Below, piece by piece: positions 10,850 to 20,829 of a stretch of 64,000 nt of DNA (the stretch's first letter is position 1; each line of letters begins with the position of its first letter). The stretch is from Ascarosepion bandense (lineage: Eukaryota > Mollusca > Cephalopoda > Sepiida > Sepiidae). The translations under genes were made by a program, and so were the position numbers. The DNA is taken from positions 2,299,501 through 2,363,500 of the forward strand of contig JBBBDQ010001186.1 of the NCBI GenBank assembly GCA_037127315.1, read 5' to 3'. The notes under the pieces are model-generated. The model saw nothing but the letters and a program-made list of their open reading frames with translations. It was not told the DNA's origin and searched no databases.

Positions 10850-11402
10850 CAAGATGAGGACTATATGTTTTAAGTTCAATGTGATCGATCTCTACTCAGC
10901 CGCTCAGATACAGTCACTTTCTCACCGGCGCAATGTGGCTTCCTTGTGTCTCTTCTGCAAATACTTTCACGGCTTCTGCTCCGATGTACTTAGCTCTCTG
11001 GTGACCCCTAAGTATGAATTTACTCGAGCCATAAGATTAGCAACTAGGTCCCACTCTTTTACTGTGAAACCAATAAAATGTAAACGCCAATTCTCCTCTA
11101 ACAGCTTCTTTTCTCGCACTTCCCGCCTGTGGAATTCCCTTCTGTTTACTTTCTTTCCCAACAGCTACAATCTCCAAGAATTTAAATGTAAAGTCAATAG
11201 TCATCTTCTATCTCATTAACTTGCATCCTCTCTCTCATACTCCTTTCTCGTCCACTCCCCTCTCATCAGTATTCTCATTCTTCTCTTACCCATTTCCTGA
11301 CACCCCCTATAACCTGTCATTCTTTCTCATGACTTTCCTACTATGTAACCCACTGCGCACCAGTGGCAGTAGACTGCCTTGCTTTGAGCGATATGATTAA
11401 GA
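10850..11402 (+). mobile_element. J-LINE 3' end with readable RT C-terminus
   Basis: An open frame at 10,845-11,219 encodes the C-terminal end of a non-LTR reverse transcriptase: LSHRRNVASLCLFCKYFHGF, then TRAIRLATRSHSFTV, then FFSRTSRLWNSL and SYNLQEFKCKVNSHLLSH before a stop. This order is typical of jockey/CR1-superfamily elements. The 3' UTR is CT-rich and ends CACCAGTGGCAGTAGACTGC with TTGAGCGATATGATTAAG. The polymerase core is absent: the copy is 5' truncated, as is usual for target-primed reverse transcription. Confidence 0.85.
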
Positions 11403-11757
11403 AAAACATTTTCTGATAGGGATTGATAGAAACTTAAGAAAGGGGACACTTTAATCATTAGGAATGAGCAATATATTTTTGTACAACTATTATAATAATA
11501 TATTAGAACTCAATAAAAAGGATTATTCTAAAATAGGACATTATTTTCCGAACAATCTAATAAAAAGTTCAAGAAGTATCGTCGCATGTGTCAGAGTTTG
11601 TTCAATGTTTAACTACCTATCAATCTTTATGAGATCATTTAAGGTCAAAGAAATGTTTTATTTTTGGATAAAGTTGCATTGCTTTCAATTTTTTTTTCTT
11701 GCAGTGTAAGTTTCATTGGGATTGTTTTTTTAAGGTCAGGGTCCCCAAGTCCTACCT
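11403..11757. other. Unassigned stretch
   Basis: An 81-codon frame at 11,464-11,709 is rich in Asn, Tyr, Ile and Phe, as expected by chance in AT-rich DNA. Nothing supports a gene. Confidence 0.45.
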
Positions 11758-11916
11758 TTGTTATTTAATCCATAACTGGAGGGAAGGGACGGATTAATAC
11801 CTTTCCTAAGGGTACCAGTGCTTAAGTGAATGCAGGGTATTCAAATAGAATTCAAACTCGGCTCACCGATTTCTCTTTCCGAGCCGATATCCACTGCTCC
11901 ACAACGCACATCCGTC
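11758..11916 (-). mobile_element. S-SINE head and mid part, attached to a 5S-like unit
   Basis: On the minus strand it starts GGATGTGCGTTGTGGAGCAG directly after the 5S-like unit at 11,923-12,040 and runs to ATGGATTAAATAACAAAGG, where it is truncated. Box B reads GAGTTTGAATTC. Confidence 0.78.
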
Positions 11917-11922
11917 ATTAGA

Positions 11923-12040
11923 CGCTTACAGCACTTGGTATTCCCAAGCGGTCACTCATCTAAGTACTGACCAGGCTCAACGTTGCTTAACTTCGGTGAT
12001 CGAGCGAGAACCGGTGTATTCAACGTGATAGGCCGTAAGC
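11923..12040 (-). ncRNA. 5S rRNA-like unit heading a SINE
   Basis: The minus strand reads as a 5S rRNA of about 118 nt: GGCCTATCACGTTGAATACA, CCGGTTCTCG, GATCACCGAAGTTAAGCAAC (box A region), CCTGGTCAGTACTTAGATGA (box C region), GTGACCGCTTGGGAATACCA and GTGCTGTAAGC. The terminal stem GCTTAC/GTAAGC pairs. Several positions differ from a functional molluscan-type 5S and there is no T-run terminator; an S-SINE head follows after about 6 nt. I read it as a 5S-derived SINE head or pseudogene, not a working rRNA gene. Confidence 0.8.
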
Positions 12041-12669
12041 CATTTGCCAGAGAGCTGACATCCTAAGCAACAGGTAAACAATAATGCACGACACGTCTCG
12101 ACACAGAAGTTTCATCTCGTCATAAAAAACACAGGACAAAAAGCCCAAGCACTTATATATTCCAGGCATGTCGGCACATGCTGACTACGATAGCAACAGA
12201 AGATAGTATAATGACAATAAAATGAGGTTATATTCGACTCTGGGAAGACGAAATCAATTTTAGACATTTATTTTCTATGGGTGAGTTTATCGACAAACAC
12301 GGGTGCCAATAGAATAGAAACGCATCATTTCACTCGTTATCATCGAACAGCCACAAGAATTGAAAATCATCAGCAACTTGTGAAAATAGCTGATACCACG
12401 TATAAGCTAAACGTTCATATAGTATTTCTTTCCAAAATTAAAACGAAAATCATTGAGGGTTCAGGACGACAATAATTCCTGCGGTCCTAGATTAAGCTCA
12501 AAGTAACCGAGGAAAGAAAGAAAAAGTGAAAAAAAGAAGAAAGAAAAACATGAAAAAAAAAAAAAGAAAAAAGAAAGAAAAAGAGAGAATTATTTGATTT
12601 GTTTCTTTTTTACGGGTTATCAACCTTTTGCAGACAGAAAATATTTTTAAATTGTAAGAAATATTTTTG
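12041..12669. other. Gene-free stretch with an A/G-rich run
   Basis: Contains a purine run at 12,505-12,590. Open frames here (64 and 99 codons) are low-complexity or AT-driven. Confidence 0.4.
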
Positions 12670-12832
12670 AGGTATGTCCTATAATTAATTCTTAGTTGGG
12701 GGTGAAGAGGGGGAATCATATCATTCTCAACGGTATTTAAGCGTAACTGAAAACAACGAACCCGACAGGAATTAGAACTCAGTATTCTGATTGACAATTT
12801 AGAGCTTTTATCCCTTACACCAGCCGCACATT
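12670..12832 (-). mobile_element. Diverged S-SINE attached to a 5S-like unit
   Basis: Minus strand: GAATGTGCGGCTGGTGTAAG (head), GAGTTCTAATTCCTGTCGGG (box B region), TTCAGTTACGCTTAAATACC (the TTCACTTACGCACAAATACC segment). Same element order as at 11,758: 5S-like unit, short joint, S-SINE head. Confidence 0.6.
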
Positions 12833-12835
12833 CAA

Positions 12836-12955
12836 GCTTGAAGCATCTAGTATTCTCAAGTGGTTACCCATCTAGGTACTAACCAGACATGTCGTTGCTT
12901 AACCAGTAATCGTAGAACCGGTGTTTCGACGTGATATGACCGTAAACTCCCAGTA
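12836..12955 (-). ncRNA. Second 5S rRNA-like unit heading a SINE
   Basis: Minus strand: GGTCATATCACGTCGAAACA, CCGGTTCTACGATTACTGG, TTAAGCAACG, CTGGTTAGTACCTAGATGGG, TAACCACTTGAGAATACTAG. More decayed than the unit at 11,923 but colinear with 5S over its length. Joined to S-SINE-like sequence on its 3' side. Confidence 0.7.
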
Positions 12956-12961
12956 AAGTAA

Positions 12962-13509
12962 ATAAATTTACTGATATAATAAGCAGACAAGATCGATTTT
13001 AATAATCATCTCCATGAAGGTGAGCACATCTTCTGCGTGCCTTGTCCTTTCAGGACGTAGGCGATCATGGCCTTCCATCTTGGCTCTTAGCACGCTTTCT
13101 CCTGTAACATCTCGCAATCCCCATTCTGTCATCCAACTGCTCAGGCTCTTTAAATATGTTATCCGCTGTTTTCCTCTGTGTCTTTTGTCCTCAATCTGGC
13201 CTGTTAGTATCAGATTCTCTAAGGCTTCCTTCCTCATTGTATGTCCCAGAAACTTCAGTTGTCTCTTCCTGATGCTCAATATTAATTTCCATTTCGTTTC
13301 CATTCTTTCCAACACCTCATCATTGCTCACATGATTGGTCCATGACATCCGCAACATCCTTCTGTAGAACCATATTTTAGCTGCTTCAAATTTCTACTTC
13401 ATCTATGATGATATTGTCCAACATTCACAGCCATATTGAAGAACTGACATCGCATAGCAATCCAGTACTCTCTTCTTTGTTTCTAGTGAAAGTTTCCTGT
13501 GTCTTAGTA
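12962..13509 (-). pseudogene. RTE-like LINE, ORF 3' end (part 1)
   Basis: Minus-strand frame at 12,968-13,357 reads MSWTNHVSNDEVLERMETK, then IRKRQLKFLGHTMRKEALEN, then LILTGQIEDKRHRGKQRITY, the post-polymerase C-terminal region common to RTE-type non-LTR retrotransposons. Upstream on the same strand (to 13,509) the peptide continues as LETKKRVLDCYAMSVLQYG with a frame break near CTTTCACTAG. Remaining upstream sequence resumes at 14,270-14,090, with a hAT relic between. No polymerase core remains. Confidence 0.85.
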
Positions 13510-13517
13510 CTTTACTC

Positions 13518-14088
13518 CGGGGGTTTTCAAACTGTGATCCACGGACCACAGGGGGTCCGCAAGGGGGTCCGTGGATTAACTCATCACGTGAAATTCAAAG
13601 TATAAATTTTCAATGTGTGGATATTTATTTTTACTTATTAATGTTACCAAATGACAAAAGCTTGCACTATCGCATATTACATGTCAACGTTATTTATACA
13701 AAAAATTATTTTACACATGCAAGAGCTTGATGTTCAAATTTACTTTTTTTTTTTTTTGACTGGATTAGAAATCCGTTTAATGTTGAGATAGATAATAGCA
13801 CAGGAAAAGAACTGGCCGAAATTTCAAGCGACAGAACTTTAAAAATCAGTTTTATGCAGCAACAACTTTCGAAATTCTGGCTCACTGTAGACTTGGAGTA
13901 TCCATTGTTATCTCAAAAGGCAGTTAAGATTTTGTTGCCGTTTTCAACAACATATTTATGTGAAGCTGGATATTCGGCACTAACCAATTTGAAAAACAAA
14001 TACAGATCCAGACTTGCTTCTGAAAGTCACTTACGTGTAAGTTTATCAGAAATATCGCCAAGAAACGACAATTTGTGTAAAGCCAAAC
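13518..14088 (+). mobile_element. hAT transposon relic (internally deleted, 3' end lost)
   Basis: The left end GGGGGTTTTCAAACTGTGAT, followed by the hairpin-prone CCACGGACC/GGTCCGTGG, matches the terminal repeat style of Charlie/ZBED-type hAT elements. The coding part that remains (about 13,770-14,088) is the C-terminal dimerisation domain: LSKFWLTVDLEYPLLSQKAV, ILLPFSTTYLCEAGYSALTN, KNKYRSRL. The BED finger and the catalytic core are missing. The right terminal repeat is absent, and about 100 bp of the host RTE are gone at that joint, so a deletion removed both. Confidence 0.8.
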
Positions 14089-14089
14089 A

Positions 14090-14270
14090 AGCACACTTCC
14101 CAGGTATTTAAATTTTTGTATCTGCTTGAGTTTAGTATCCCCCACCTGTATTTGGCATTTTGGGTTGCTCTTTTTGTTGATGACCATGTATTCGGTTTTC
14201 TTGAAGTTTATTTGTAGTCCTATTTTGTCACTCTCTTCAGCTACCTTCTGTAGGGGGTCTTGACACATAC
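14090..14270 (-). pseudogene. RTE-like LINE (part 2, beyond the hAT relic)
   Basis: Minus strand: PLQKVAEESDKIGLQINFKK, TEYMVINKKSNPKCQIQVGD, TKLKQIQKFKYLGSV. This block directly precedes the sequence at 12,962-13,509 in intact relatives (compare 62,100-62,300). The reading frame then enters hAT sequence. Confidence 0.85.
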
Positions 14271-14360
14271 GTTACAAATACAAAGAGAATGAGAAACTGG
14301 ATTGGTTATTTTACGATTTTTACTTGTCGGTTTAATATTAAAATCTGCTTTTATTATACT

Positions 14361-14570
14361 TTAGTCTTTAGATAGACATTGGCAAGATGTTTACTTGAGC
14401 TTTTACGAGATACTGATCAAATTTATATTTCAGTCTATAAGTAGACACTCGTAAGGATTATACTTGTGCTTATAGGTAGGGACTGATCAGGTTTATATTT
14501 CAGTCTATAGGGAAACACTGGTAAAGATTATATTTGAACCTATCAATAAAGACTGGTCAGGTTTATACTT
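14361..14570. repeat. 70-bp minisatellite, three units
   Basis: The words TTAGTCTTTAGATAGACA, CAGTCTATAAGTAGACAC and CAGTCTATAGGGAAACAC fall at 14,361, 14,431 and 14,501, exactly 70 bp apart. Each unit also has an inner half with ACTGATCAGGTTTATA, so the unit itself may be a 35-bp dimer. Confidence 0.8.
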
Positions 14571-14619
14571 GAATCTAGAGAGATAGAATCAGTGTCTTAG
14601 CCCCGTCGACGTCAAAAAC

Positions 14620-14635
14620 ACACGCACACACACAT

Positions 14636-14692
<57 letters not shown>

Positions 14693-14695
14693 GAG
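14620..14695. repeat. (CA)n followed by (GA)n
   Basis: Imperfect CA repeats pass directly into about 23 GA units. The 77-codon minus frame over it is a repeat artefact. Confidence 0.95.
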
Positions 14696-15078
14696 GTTAT
14701 TGTAAGAGGCATTATTAAGCTTAAGCCTGGCTGTAAGTGGAAATAGCTTGATTGATAAAGCCGAGAAATAAGTTGTACAACTTGCTCGACGCCTCGCCAG
14801 TGTCCCACCGTTTCTTCAACAGCTGTTTTTCACGGGGATGATATTGTTCAACAATATTTTGGGTAGAATAAATTATATTTGTTATAACATAGGATAGAAC
14901 AAACCTAGTTATGAGTTATTTTATGACTGCGGCTTCTCCTACAAAGGGGGACACAGATTCGAGTATTGATGGAGAGCACATTTTTGTTATTAAGCTTTCC
15001 CGAGTACGCAGGTCGGTAGACGCACTCTATACTGTTTAAATCTGATCAAAAACAGGCATTCGCTACAAATCACGTTTG
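14696..15078. other. Mostly unassigned; possible third tRNA-type SINE at 14,930-15,045
   Basis: ACATTTTTGTTATTAAGCTT then TCCCGAGTACGCAGGTCGGT resembles ACATTTTCTTTATTAAGG then TCTCGAGTGGGCAGGCCGAT at 57,885-57,925, both behind a TTCGA box-B-like word. The remainder shows nothing. Confidence 0.35.
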
Positions 15079-15240
15079 TAATATATATATATATATATTG
15101 TAATAGTTGTTACAATGGTTTATAAAAGCATAGTATCACTACACAAAAATTTTCATGTTTCGGAGCCGAACTGCTCCTCTTCGTGTGATATGTATAACTG
15201 AAAATAAATGGTAGAAACGATTTATTTTTGGGAACGTGTG
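15079..15240 (-). mobile_element. HH-D repeat
   Basis: Starts beside an (AT)n run. On the minus strand it holds CACACGAAGAGGAGCAGTTC, GGCTCCGAAACATGAAAA, with the stem GGAGC/GCTCC placed between a GAAGA word and GAAAC, as in the other HH families. Single copy in this window. Confidence 0.45.
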
Positions 15241-15690
15241 GTGTAGATGATTGTTGTAGAGGATTGGAATTTAGTATGTCTAATCTAGTCCATTAGCAGT
15301 TTGTAACAATAGAGATACACATTTGGGTTAGGAGAGGGTGGCAAACTAGCTTAGTTCTGGACAGGTCACATTTTAGTTTTGTCTGGGTAAATCGCATAGT
15401 GGGATCTTAAATTTTTTTAAATTGCGAGACAATTTTTATTTGACTTCTATCAATGAGTGCATAAAATAGTGTGAACTTTTAGTAGTGTATGTTTTTTTAA
15501 TTTTATTTACATAATACTCATTATTTTATTTTGTGGACGAAACATAAATATTAAGTTTTTGGAGAAGATTATTTTGTTTTGTCTGAGTAAGGTATCTAGT
15601 GGGGCCACATAATACTTCAAATAGGTAAATAATTTTAACAGTAAGTTGACTTTTTTATATTAGAGCACGAGTTATAACTGACATTTTTTG
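15241..15690. other. Gene-free stretch
   Basis: AT-rich; the phrase TTTTGTCTGGGTAA-AT recurs at about 15,377 and 15,577 in slightly different form. Nothing else recognised. Confidence 0.4.
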
Positions 15691-15915
15691 ATTAATATAT
15701 ATATATCCAAGTGAATAACGAACGAAAAAATCTTAACAACGTTCAAAACATTAATTTAAAACAGTACTCAATATAGAAATAGAGCAATGAATATTTATTA
15801 TAAGTTATAGTCTAGACCATGTCCAAATTATAATTTACTACAAAAGTCTACATTTTTCGTCGACATCGAAAAAACAATGTCTCATCAGGTAGTTAATAAA
15901 TTTGTACATGTTCTA

Positions 15916-15925
<10 letters not shown>
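15691..15925 (-). mobile_element. HH-C repeat, copy 1
   Basis: Between two (AT)n runs. The right side of the family is ATATCCAAGTGAATAACGAA, AACGTTCAAAACATTAATTT; the left side holds the hammerhead-like core. The same sequence recurs forward at 54,895-55,115 and in part at 63,232-63,305. Confidence 0.7.
15853..15893 (-). ncRNA. Hammerhead-like core (HH-C)
   Basis: Minus strand: CTGATGA, stem GACAT/ATGTC with a U-rich loop, then GACGAAA. CTGATGA is the canonical core word. Stem III is not evident. Confidence 0.4.

Positions 15926-15975
<50 letters not shown>
15919..15975. repeat. (AT)n microsatellite
   Basis: About 28 AT units joining the HH-C repeat to an S-SINE. Confidence 0.97.
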
Positions 15976-15978
<3 letters not shown>

Positions 15979-16238
15979 AGTTGAGTGCCATACATGCTAC
16001 ACGCTTGGATGATCATGTCTCGAAAGATTTTTCCTGCAGTAGGTTACCATTAATTTCTGTAGTAGACTGGTTGCCAACAAGGGCTAGAAAACCCAATCTG
16101 TCCTGCTATTTGACATATAGCTGGAGAGAAAAGACGGATTAATACATTTCTCAAGAGTATTTGCACGTAAGTGAATGCAACGAATTCAACTGGAATTCGA
16201 ACTCGTCTCTCCAATTCCCCTGTACCACAACGCACGTA
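15976..16238 (-). mobile_element. S-SINE with truncated head
   Basis: Minus strand. The hairpin segment is partly deleted (CGAAAGA then TTTTTCCTGCAG), while GGAATTCGAACTCG (box B) and a shortened head GTTGTGGTACAGG are kept. Confidence 0.82.
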
Positions 16239-16624
16239 TACCTAGAAGCTAAAATAATGAAGCTAAATTCCGCAGGACTTCTACTAAAATGACCCGCTAA
16301 AAAATCGTTTTTGCAGACAAACAAGTGTTCAGCCCTTGACGAACTGCCCAAATCTTGTAAAACAATTTCAGCTAATAAATATAGATGCAAAATGTAACTT
16401 TATCGACGCGGGAAGAGCAATTTGTGTTTTTTTTTTCTGACGGAATAAGGGTCAGGCACCAGAAAATAACATTCCTATTAAACTTACGTTCATACATCAT
16501 TTGACATGGCATTTTCGGATGGTGTCACGGATTTCATCGTGACTGGTCTGCAAACACGAATGGAAATATATCAGTTGAAAAAATAAAATGACACTTGTAA
16601 CAGCGACCTCACAGAAAACAGTCT

Positions 16625-16628
<4 letters not shown>
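16239..16628. other. Gene-free stretch
   Basis: No coding or repeat-family signal recognised. Confidence 0.4.
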
Positions 16629-16700
<72 letters not shown>

Positions 16701-16701
16701 C
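16629..16701. repeat. (AC)n followed by (AT)n
   Basis: About 26 AC units, then about 10 AT units. Confidence 0.97.
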
Positions 16702-16795
16702 CTTATATGATTAAAATATTGTTGTAAGGTATGCTTATTTATGATTTAAAGTACTCAATATCAGGGATAGGGCATCTATATATATATAGATATGT

Positions 16796-16796
<1 letters not shown>

Positions 16797-16829
<33 letters not shown>

Positions 16830-17622
16830 TTTAAACAATCCACAATTTTTATCTGATTCTCACCGAAATTCACACAAATATTCTTTAGGCTTCCGGTCAG
16901 CAACTTATTTTTTCCGATTTCTCCTCGATATCAGAAATCGATACCCCGATATCCTATCAGGTTTAATCAAGATCATGATTTCAGCCCTTTTATCGTGGTT
17001 CTTGCTGCAGAATTTGCTCTAACTTGGTCAAATTATAGTTTTTAGTCTCAAACATTAGTAAATCTTCTCAGACGACTCCTTTTCCCCGATATCGGAAACC
17101 GATACCCCCGATATTCTATTAAATCTGATCAAATATCGATATTCAATCATCAATATGGCCCATTTTCTCCAAATTTGCACCCGATGGGTACGATAAGTTT
17201 TCATGGACTTACTTAGGTTAATTTATCCTTGGATAACTTATTTCACTCCGATATGGGAAATCGATACTCTGATTTCTTATCGGGTCTGATCAAAATCAGG
17301 TTTTCAGCCCTTTTATTTTGGTTTATGCTTTGGGTTTTGCTCTAAGTAGGTATAATTGTAGTTCTTAGTCCCAGCCGTGATAGCATTTACTCAGAGGATT
17401 TATTTAGCTTTCAAAATTCAGTTTGCGACGGAAAACGTATTTGACATCGATACCGGAAATCAAAATATGACTTACATCCATTCATTTTTCTTTCAATCTA
17501 CAGTTTCGCTTTAACTGGAAACAAAATTGCTTTTTAGTCTTTCGTGCCAACGTCCAAAGAGACGATGGATTAGTTTTAAATCTTTCATTATACCCGAGCA
17601 ACGACGGACTATACTGCTAATA
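16797..17622 (-). mobile_element. R element copy 3, diverged, with inner near-repeats
   Basis: Minus strand begins TTAGCAGTATAGTCCGTCGT and has the TCTTTGGACGTTGGCACGAA and GGATGTAAGTCATATTTTGA segments of copies 1 and 2. Inside, the phrase CCGATATCGGAAACCGATAC recurs three times about 180-190 bp apart with AAATCTGATCAAA-type words, giving this copy a longer, repetitive middle. It ends at a (GT)n run (16,797-16,826). Confidence 0.72.
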
Positions 17623-17659
17623 TGTATATAAAAGTGTTGCCGCTGGGTGTTGAGCTCAC

Positions 17660-17662
<3 letters not shown>

Positions 17663-17730
<68 letters not shown>

Positions 17731-17753
17731 TTATATATATATATATATATATA
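17663..17753. repeat. (CA)n followed by (AT)n
   Basis: About 32 CA units, then TATTT and a short AT run. The 133-codon open frame over this and the next P element is an artefact. Confidence 0.95.
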
Positions 17754-17765
17754 GTGAAGTTCTAT

Positions 17766-18040
17766 AGGATGTGGTTTCCGGCTTTCTCTTTTCCAGTCTT
17801 TTACTTATTTCCATTCTTTTCCTCTTTTTTTTTTTCAATTGGAGTAGATAGACTAAACTATCGCCCGGTTCACACTCCATCCACGTCTATTGAACGGGTG
17901 AAGAGGCACATCCCTTGTTCCCTGTTTAGGATGTGGTTTTCGGCTTTCTATTTTCCAATATTTTCACTCTTACGTAGCCCCCTGCACATCAGTGGCGTTA
18001 CCGCCTTGCTCGGAGTGATATGATTAAAAAAAAAAGCTTA
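17766..18040 (+). mobile_element. P element copy 3
   Basis: Starts in the 3' part of one unit (GGATGTGGTTTCCGGCTTTC), followed by a T-run, CAATTGGAGTAGATAGAC and one full unit ending CACATCAGTGGCGTTACCGC, then CGGAGTGATATGATTAAAAA. The layout supports a tandem-unit architecture for the family. Confidence 0.75.
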
Positions 18041-18046
18041 AATGTG

Positions 18047-18145
18047 ACACGAAACCGAAAGTGTGGAGCACTCAGTGAGGATCGAACTCACTATTCGGTT
18101 GTAATTGATATAGAGAGAAAAGCTTGCTAACCATTCTTAATAATG
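18047..18145 (-). mobile_element. T-SINE fragment
   Basis: Minus strand AATGGTTAGCAAGCTTTTC and ATAGTGAGTTCGATCCTCAC align with the head and box B of the copy at 8,057. Confidence 0.65.
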
Positions 18146-18802
18146 TGTCAACCTGTGTTAACTCATGTTATTCTGCTGTCAGTACACGAGTTGATTTTAG
18201 CAATGTTTCTGTGACGCTGACTATATAGGGCGAATCAATCAGCGTCTTGAAACGTGTATTACACAATATGTGCCTGGTAATCCAGACAGGTTTTGATTAC
18301 CAGTAATACACATCTGACCCAGACGGCACAGGGTTTTGCGACGATATATAATCTAGATTGTGCGTGCAAATACATGGATTCATCGTTTTCCATTTTGGGC
18401 AAAGCACGGTCGGCAAATCATCTGCACACTTGATAGGCAGTATGCATTAAGTGACACCGACCATCTTTGAAAAGAAATATATTCGTTCTCTTTCTTTACT
18501 GGATGGTGTGTAAATCTGTATTAACTTTTTTAAAACTCATTGGAATTGTTTATTTTCCTTTTTGTCATTGTCATCAGACGGATATATTTCTACTGCGCTA
18601 TCGGCATACAACACAGAAAGATGGCTTTCATAACGGGTTATTCAAAAGATGTAAACAAACCCCAGTAACTGAGAGCGTTCAATTTAGTAGCCAAACCGAA
18701 CTACGTTCAATTAATAACGAAAGAATATAGCATCAAACCAGAAGTAGTTACTGTATTTTATGAAATCTGCCTCTCCCTATAGTGCTCTATCATCTAGCGA
18801 GA

Positions 18803-18803
<1 letters not shown>
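18146..18803. other. Gene-free stretch with an imperfect inverted repeat
   Basis: At 18,255-18,312 GTGTATTAC and CTGGTAATC are mirrored by GATTACCAGTAATACACAT. The 87-codon frame at 18,467-18,730 has no recognised motif. Otherwise unassigned. Confidence 0.4.

Positions 18804-18859
<56 letters not shown>
18804..18859. repeat. (AT)n microsatellite
   Basis: About 28 AT units. Confidence 0.97.
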
Positions 18860-18860
<1 letters not shown>

Positions 18861-18959
18861 CTTAAAACTATATTTTTTTGTATGCATGGATTTGGAGGGT
18901 GAAGGCGTTTATAGTATTTTGCTCCCCCGCCTCACAAACCTCTAACTCCATTTGATAAA

Positions 18960-19060
18960 ATCATTATTAGTTAGAAAAAGTTCCTTCTCGGAACGAAACG
19001 CGTCACGTATCAGATTTCTATTTTTTATTCACTTTATATTTAATTGTGAGTCTATTATCT
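18960..19060 (+). mobile_element. HH-E related fragment
   Basis: AGTTCCTTCTCGGAACGAAACG then CGTCACGTATCAG. The GTTCC/GGAAC stem and the GAAACGCGTC word match the fragment at 58,525, but the CTGATGA word has decayed to TTAGAAA. Confidence 0.4.
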
Positions 19061-19331
19061 TTTTTTTTTATAGACTATTTATTTCATTTTTTGCCACTTT
19101 CACCCACTTTTTAATATTGAATTTTATTTCAATAGCAGTTTCTCGTTTCCTCCCTGTTTGTCTGTCACTCCACTATTCTCGTTAACATTTTACTCGTCGA
19201 CAAATATTCTTCTGAGTTGTTGGCCGAAAAAGGTTACATTTTAAGCGAAAAATATGTGATTTTGTCTGTTTCAACATTATTATTTTTAATCGCTATTCGT
19301 ATCTGAGTAGATATTCTGTTCTTAATTAAGC
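19061..19331. other. T-rich stretch, nothing recognised
   Basis: Frames here are Phe/Ile-rich from T-runs. Confidence 0.45.
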
Positions 19332-19332
19332 A

Positions 19333-19382
<50 letters not shown>

Positions 19383-19428
19383 TGTCGGTTGTTCGTAACC
19401 AAGTTTCGTAAAAATTCGTTAATTTCCG

Positions 19429-19480
<52 letters not shown>

Positions 19481-19507
19481 CGGAAATTAACGAATTTTTA
19501 ATTTTCG

Positions 19508-19553
<46 letters not shown>

Positions 19554-19615
19554 CGGAAATTAACGAATTTTTACGAAACTTGGTTACGAACAACCGACAA
19601 TTTGAAATGAATTGT

Positions 19616-19675
<60 letters not shown>
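19332..19675. repeat. Nested (AT)n-centred palindrome
   Basis: Left arm from about 19,379 (AATTGTCGGTTGTTCGTAAC, CAAGTTTCGTAAAAATTCGT, TAATTTCCGTAAT) is mirrored by 19,551-19,605 (ATTACGGAAATTAACGAATT, TTTACGAAACTTGGTTACGA, ACAACCGACAATTT). Between them are two further (AT)n runs around ATTACGGAAATTAACGAATT, TTTAATTTTCGTAAT. Long (AT)n runs also flank the structure outside at 19,332 and 19,620. The arms are almost free of mismatches. Confidence 0.9.
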
Positions 19676-19677
<2 letters not shown>

Positions 19678-19830
19678 CTACCGGCCTGATTATTTACGAT
19701 AAATTTTGTACGAAAATGTGCGTAATTCAGCAGGATTCAAACCTGCAACCCTTATCAACATAGGGATAACCCCCAATTGATCTGGTGTGTCTTAGACCAC
19801 TCGACCACGAATGATACCACAATTTAAACG
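19676..19830 (-). mobile_element. tRNA-Leu/Ser-like SINE head
   Basis: On the minus strand: CGTGGTCGAGTGGTCTAAGA (A box of class II tRNA type), a long variable-arm-like stretch, then GGTTGCAGGTTTGAATCCTG (B box), then body GCACATTTTCGTACAAAATT. The same body and B box recur at 20,085-20,125. Not a clean tRNA gene: the acceptor stem does not close convincingly. Confidence 0.55.
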
Positions 19831-20139
19831 AAGTCAAATCAAGCCTACATAACACAATTTTCGATTCTATGCAAATAAACAGTTCTGCTCTGAAATGTAT
19901 CGTATGTAAACAAATGTAAACATACAATGTTACGGAAAATTCCGAAGATTAACCAAATGATTTTAACAACCGACATATTGAAATTATTTCTTTGAACATT
20001 ATTTTTAATCGATACTCGTATTTTAGTAGATATTCTGTTTTTAATTATGCAGTATATTTATATATATAACTATTTTTGAGAAATTTTGTTAGGAAAATGT
20101 GTGTTATTCAGCAGGATTCGAACCTATGTTACTAAATGT
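19831..20139. other. Unassigned, with a second partial copy of the tRNA-like SINE
   Basis: The ATTATGCAGTATAT / AATTTTGT-AGGAAAATGTGTG / CAGCAGGATTCGAACC order at 20,045-20,125 repeats the order seen at 19,320 and 19,690. The remainder shows nothing. Confidence 0.45.
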
Positions 20140-20215
20140 CAAAAAGTACTCAGGCCGATAGGTAATTTTCAAGCGCCGCTTAGATGTGGCACAAGGCTGC
20201 AAGTAACAGGCGGAT
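20140..20215 (-). mobile_element. T-SINE body fragment
   Basis: The word GCGCCGCTTAGATGTGGCAC corresponds to the GCGCCACTTAGATGTGGCGC hairpin of the copy at 8,057. Confidence 0.5.
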
Positions 20216-20829
20216 AGTGTTATATATAAGAATAGTCTGTTTAATTAAAAACAATACCTCCTCAGATACGAATATCGATAGAAAATAATGTCCAAACAAA
20301 CAAATTAAATATATATATCATTCTCAATTTTGTTAGTCACGTGAGTTCGCTGTAATCTTGTACAGCTAACCCTAACCACAAAAGGCAATGTCTTTTCCTG
20401 ATATGTAAATTTGCGGAAGCTGAATAAAATTACAAACCCTGAAAATATGTTAAAATTTACTCAGTTTCAAACGTACAGACAATATAGTTGGATTACAGTA
20501 AATGCTCCCTATGTAAATTAAGAATTAGGGGTGTGTCACGTATTAATATACCCAGCTTGGGTCATATAACAGGCATATTCATACGGTCGTACAGATGGCA
20601 AATACCAACCTGCTGTATATTTCACAACTCTCGCCCCCTGTTGATATGATACATTAAGAGTTGTAGGTGGACAAATTGAACGCGTCAAGCGTCGTACCAT
20701 CATTTCTCATACTTGTTTGTTTGGGTATAGACATGGTGATCGTGCCGGTCAGGGAAATTTGTTAATATTTTACAGTGTAAGCTTGTGGCTGGGCATTATC
20801 CGGCTAGATCACCTTCCTATTGCAGAAAG
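20216..20829. other. Non-repetitive stretch of higher complexity
   Basis: From about 20,520 the sequence is less AT-rich than its surroundings and free of recognised repeats. It ends in TTCCTATTGCAG, a fair splice-acceptor look-alike placed exactly before the 30-bp array. Confidence 0.4.

Noticed and set aside
11923..12040. Functional 5S rRNA gene
   Set aside because: Several changes from expected 5S positions, no T-run terminator, and fusion to a SINE head argue for a pseudogene or SINE part.
19676..19830. Functional tRNA-Leu or tRNA-Ser gene
   Set aside because: Boxes A and B are good, but the acceptor stem does not close, and a second copy of the same B box and body at 20,085 indicates a SINE.
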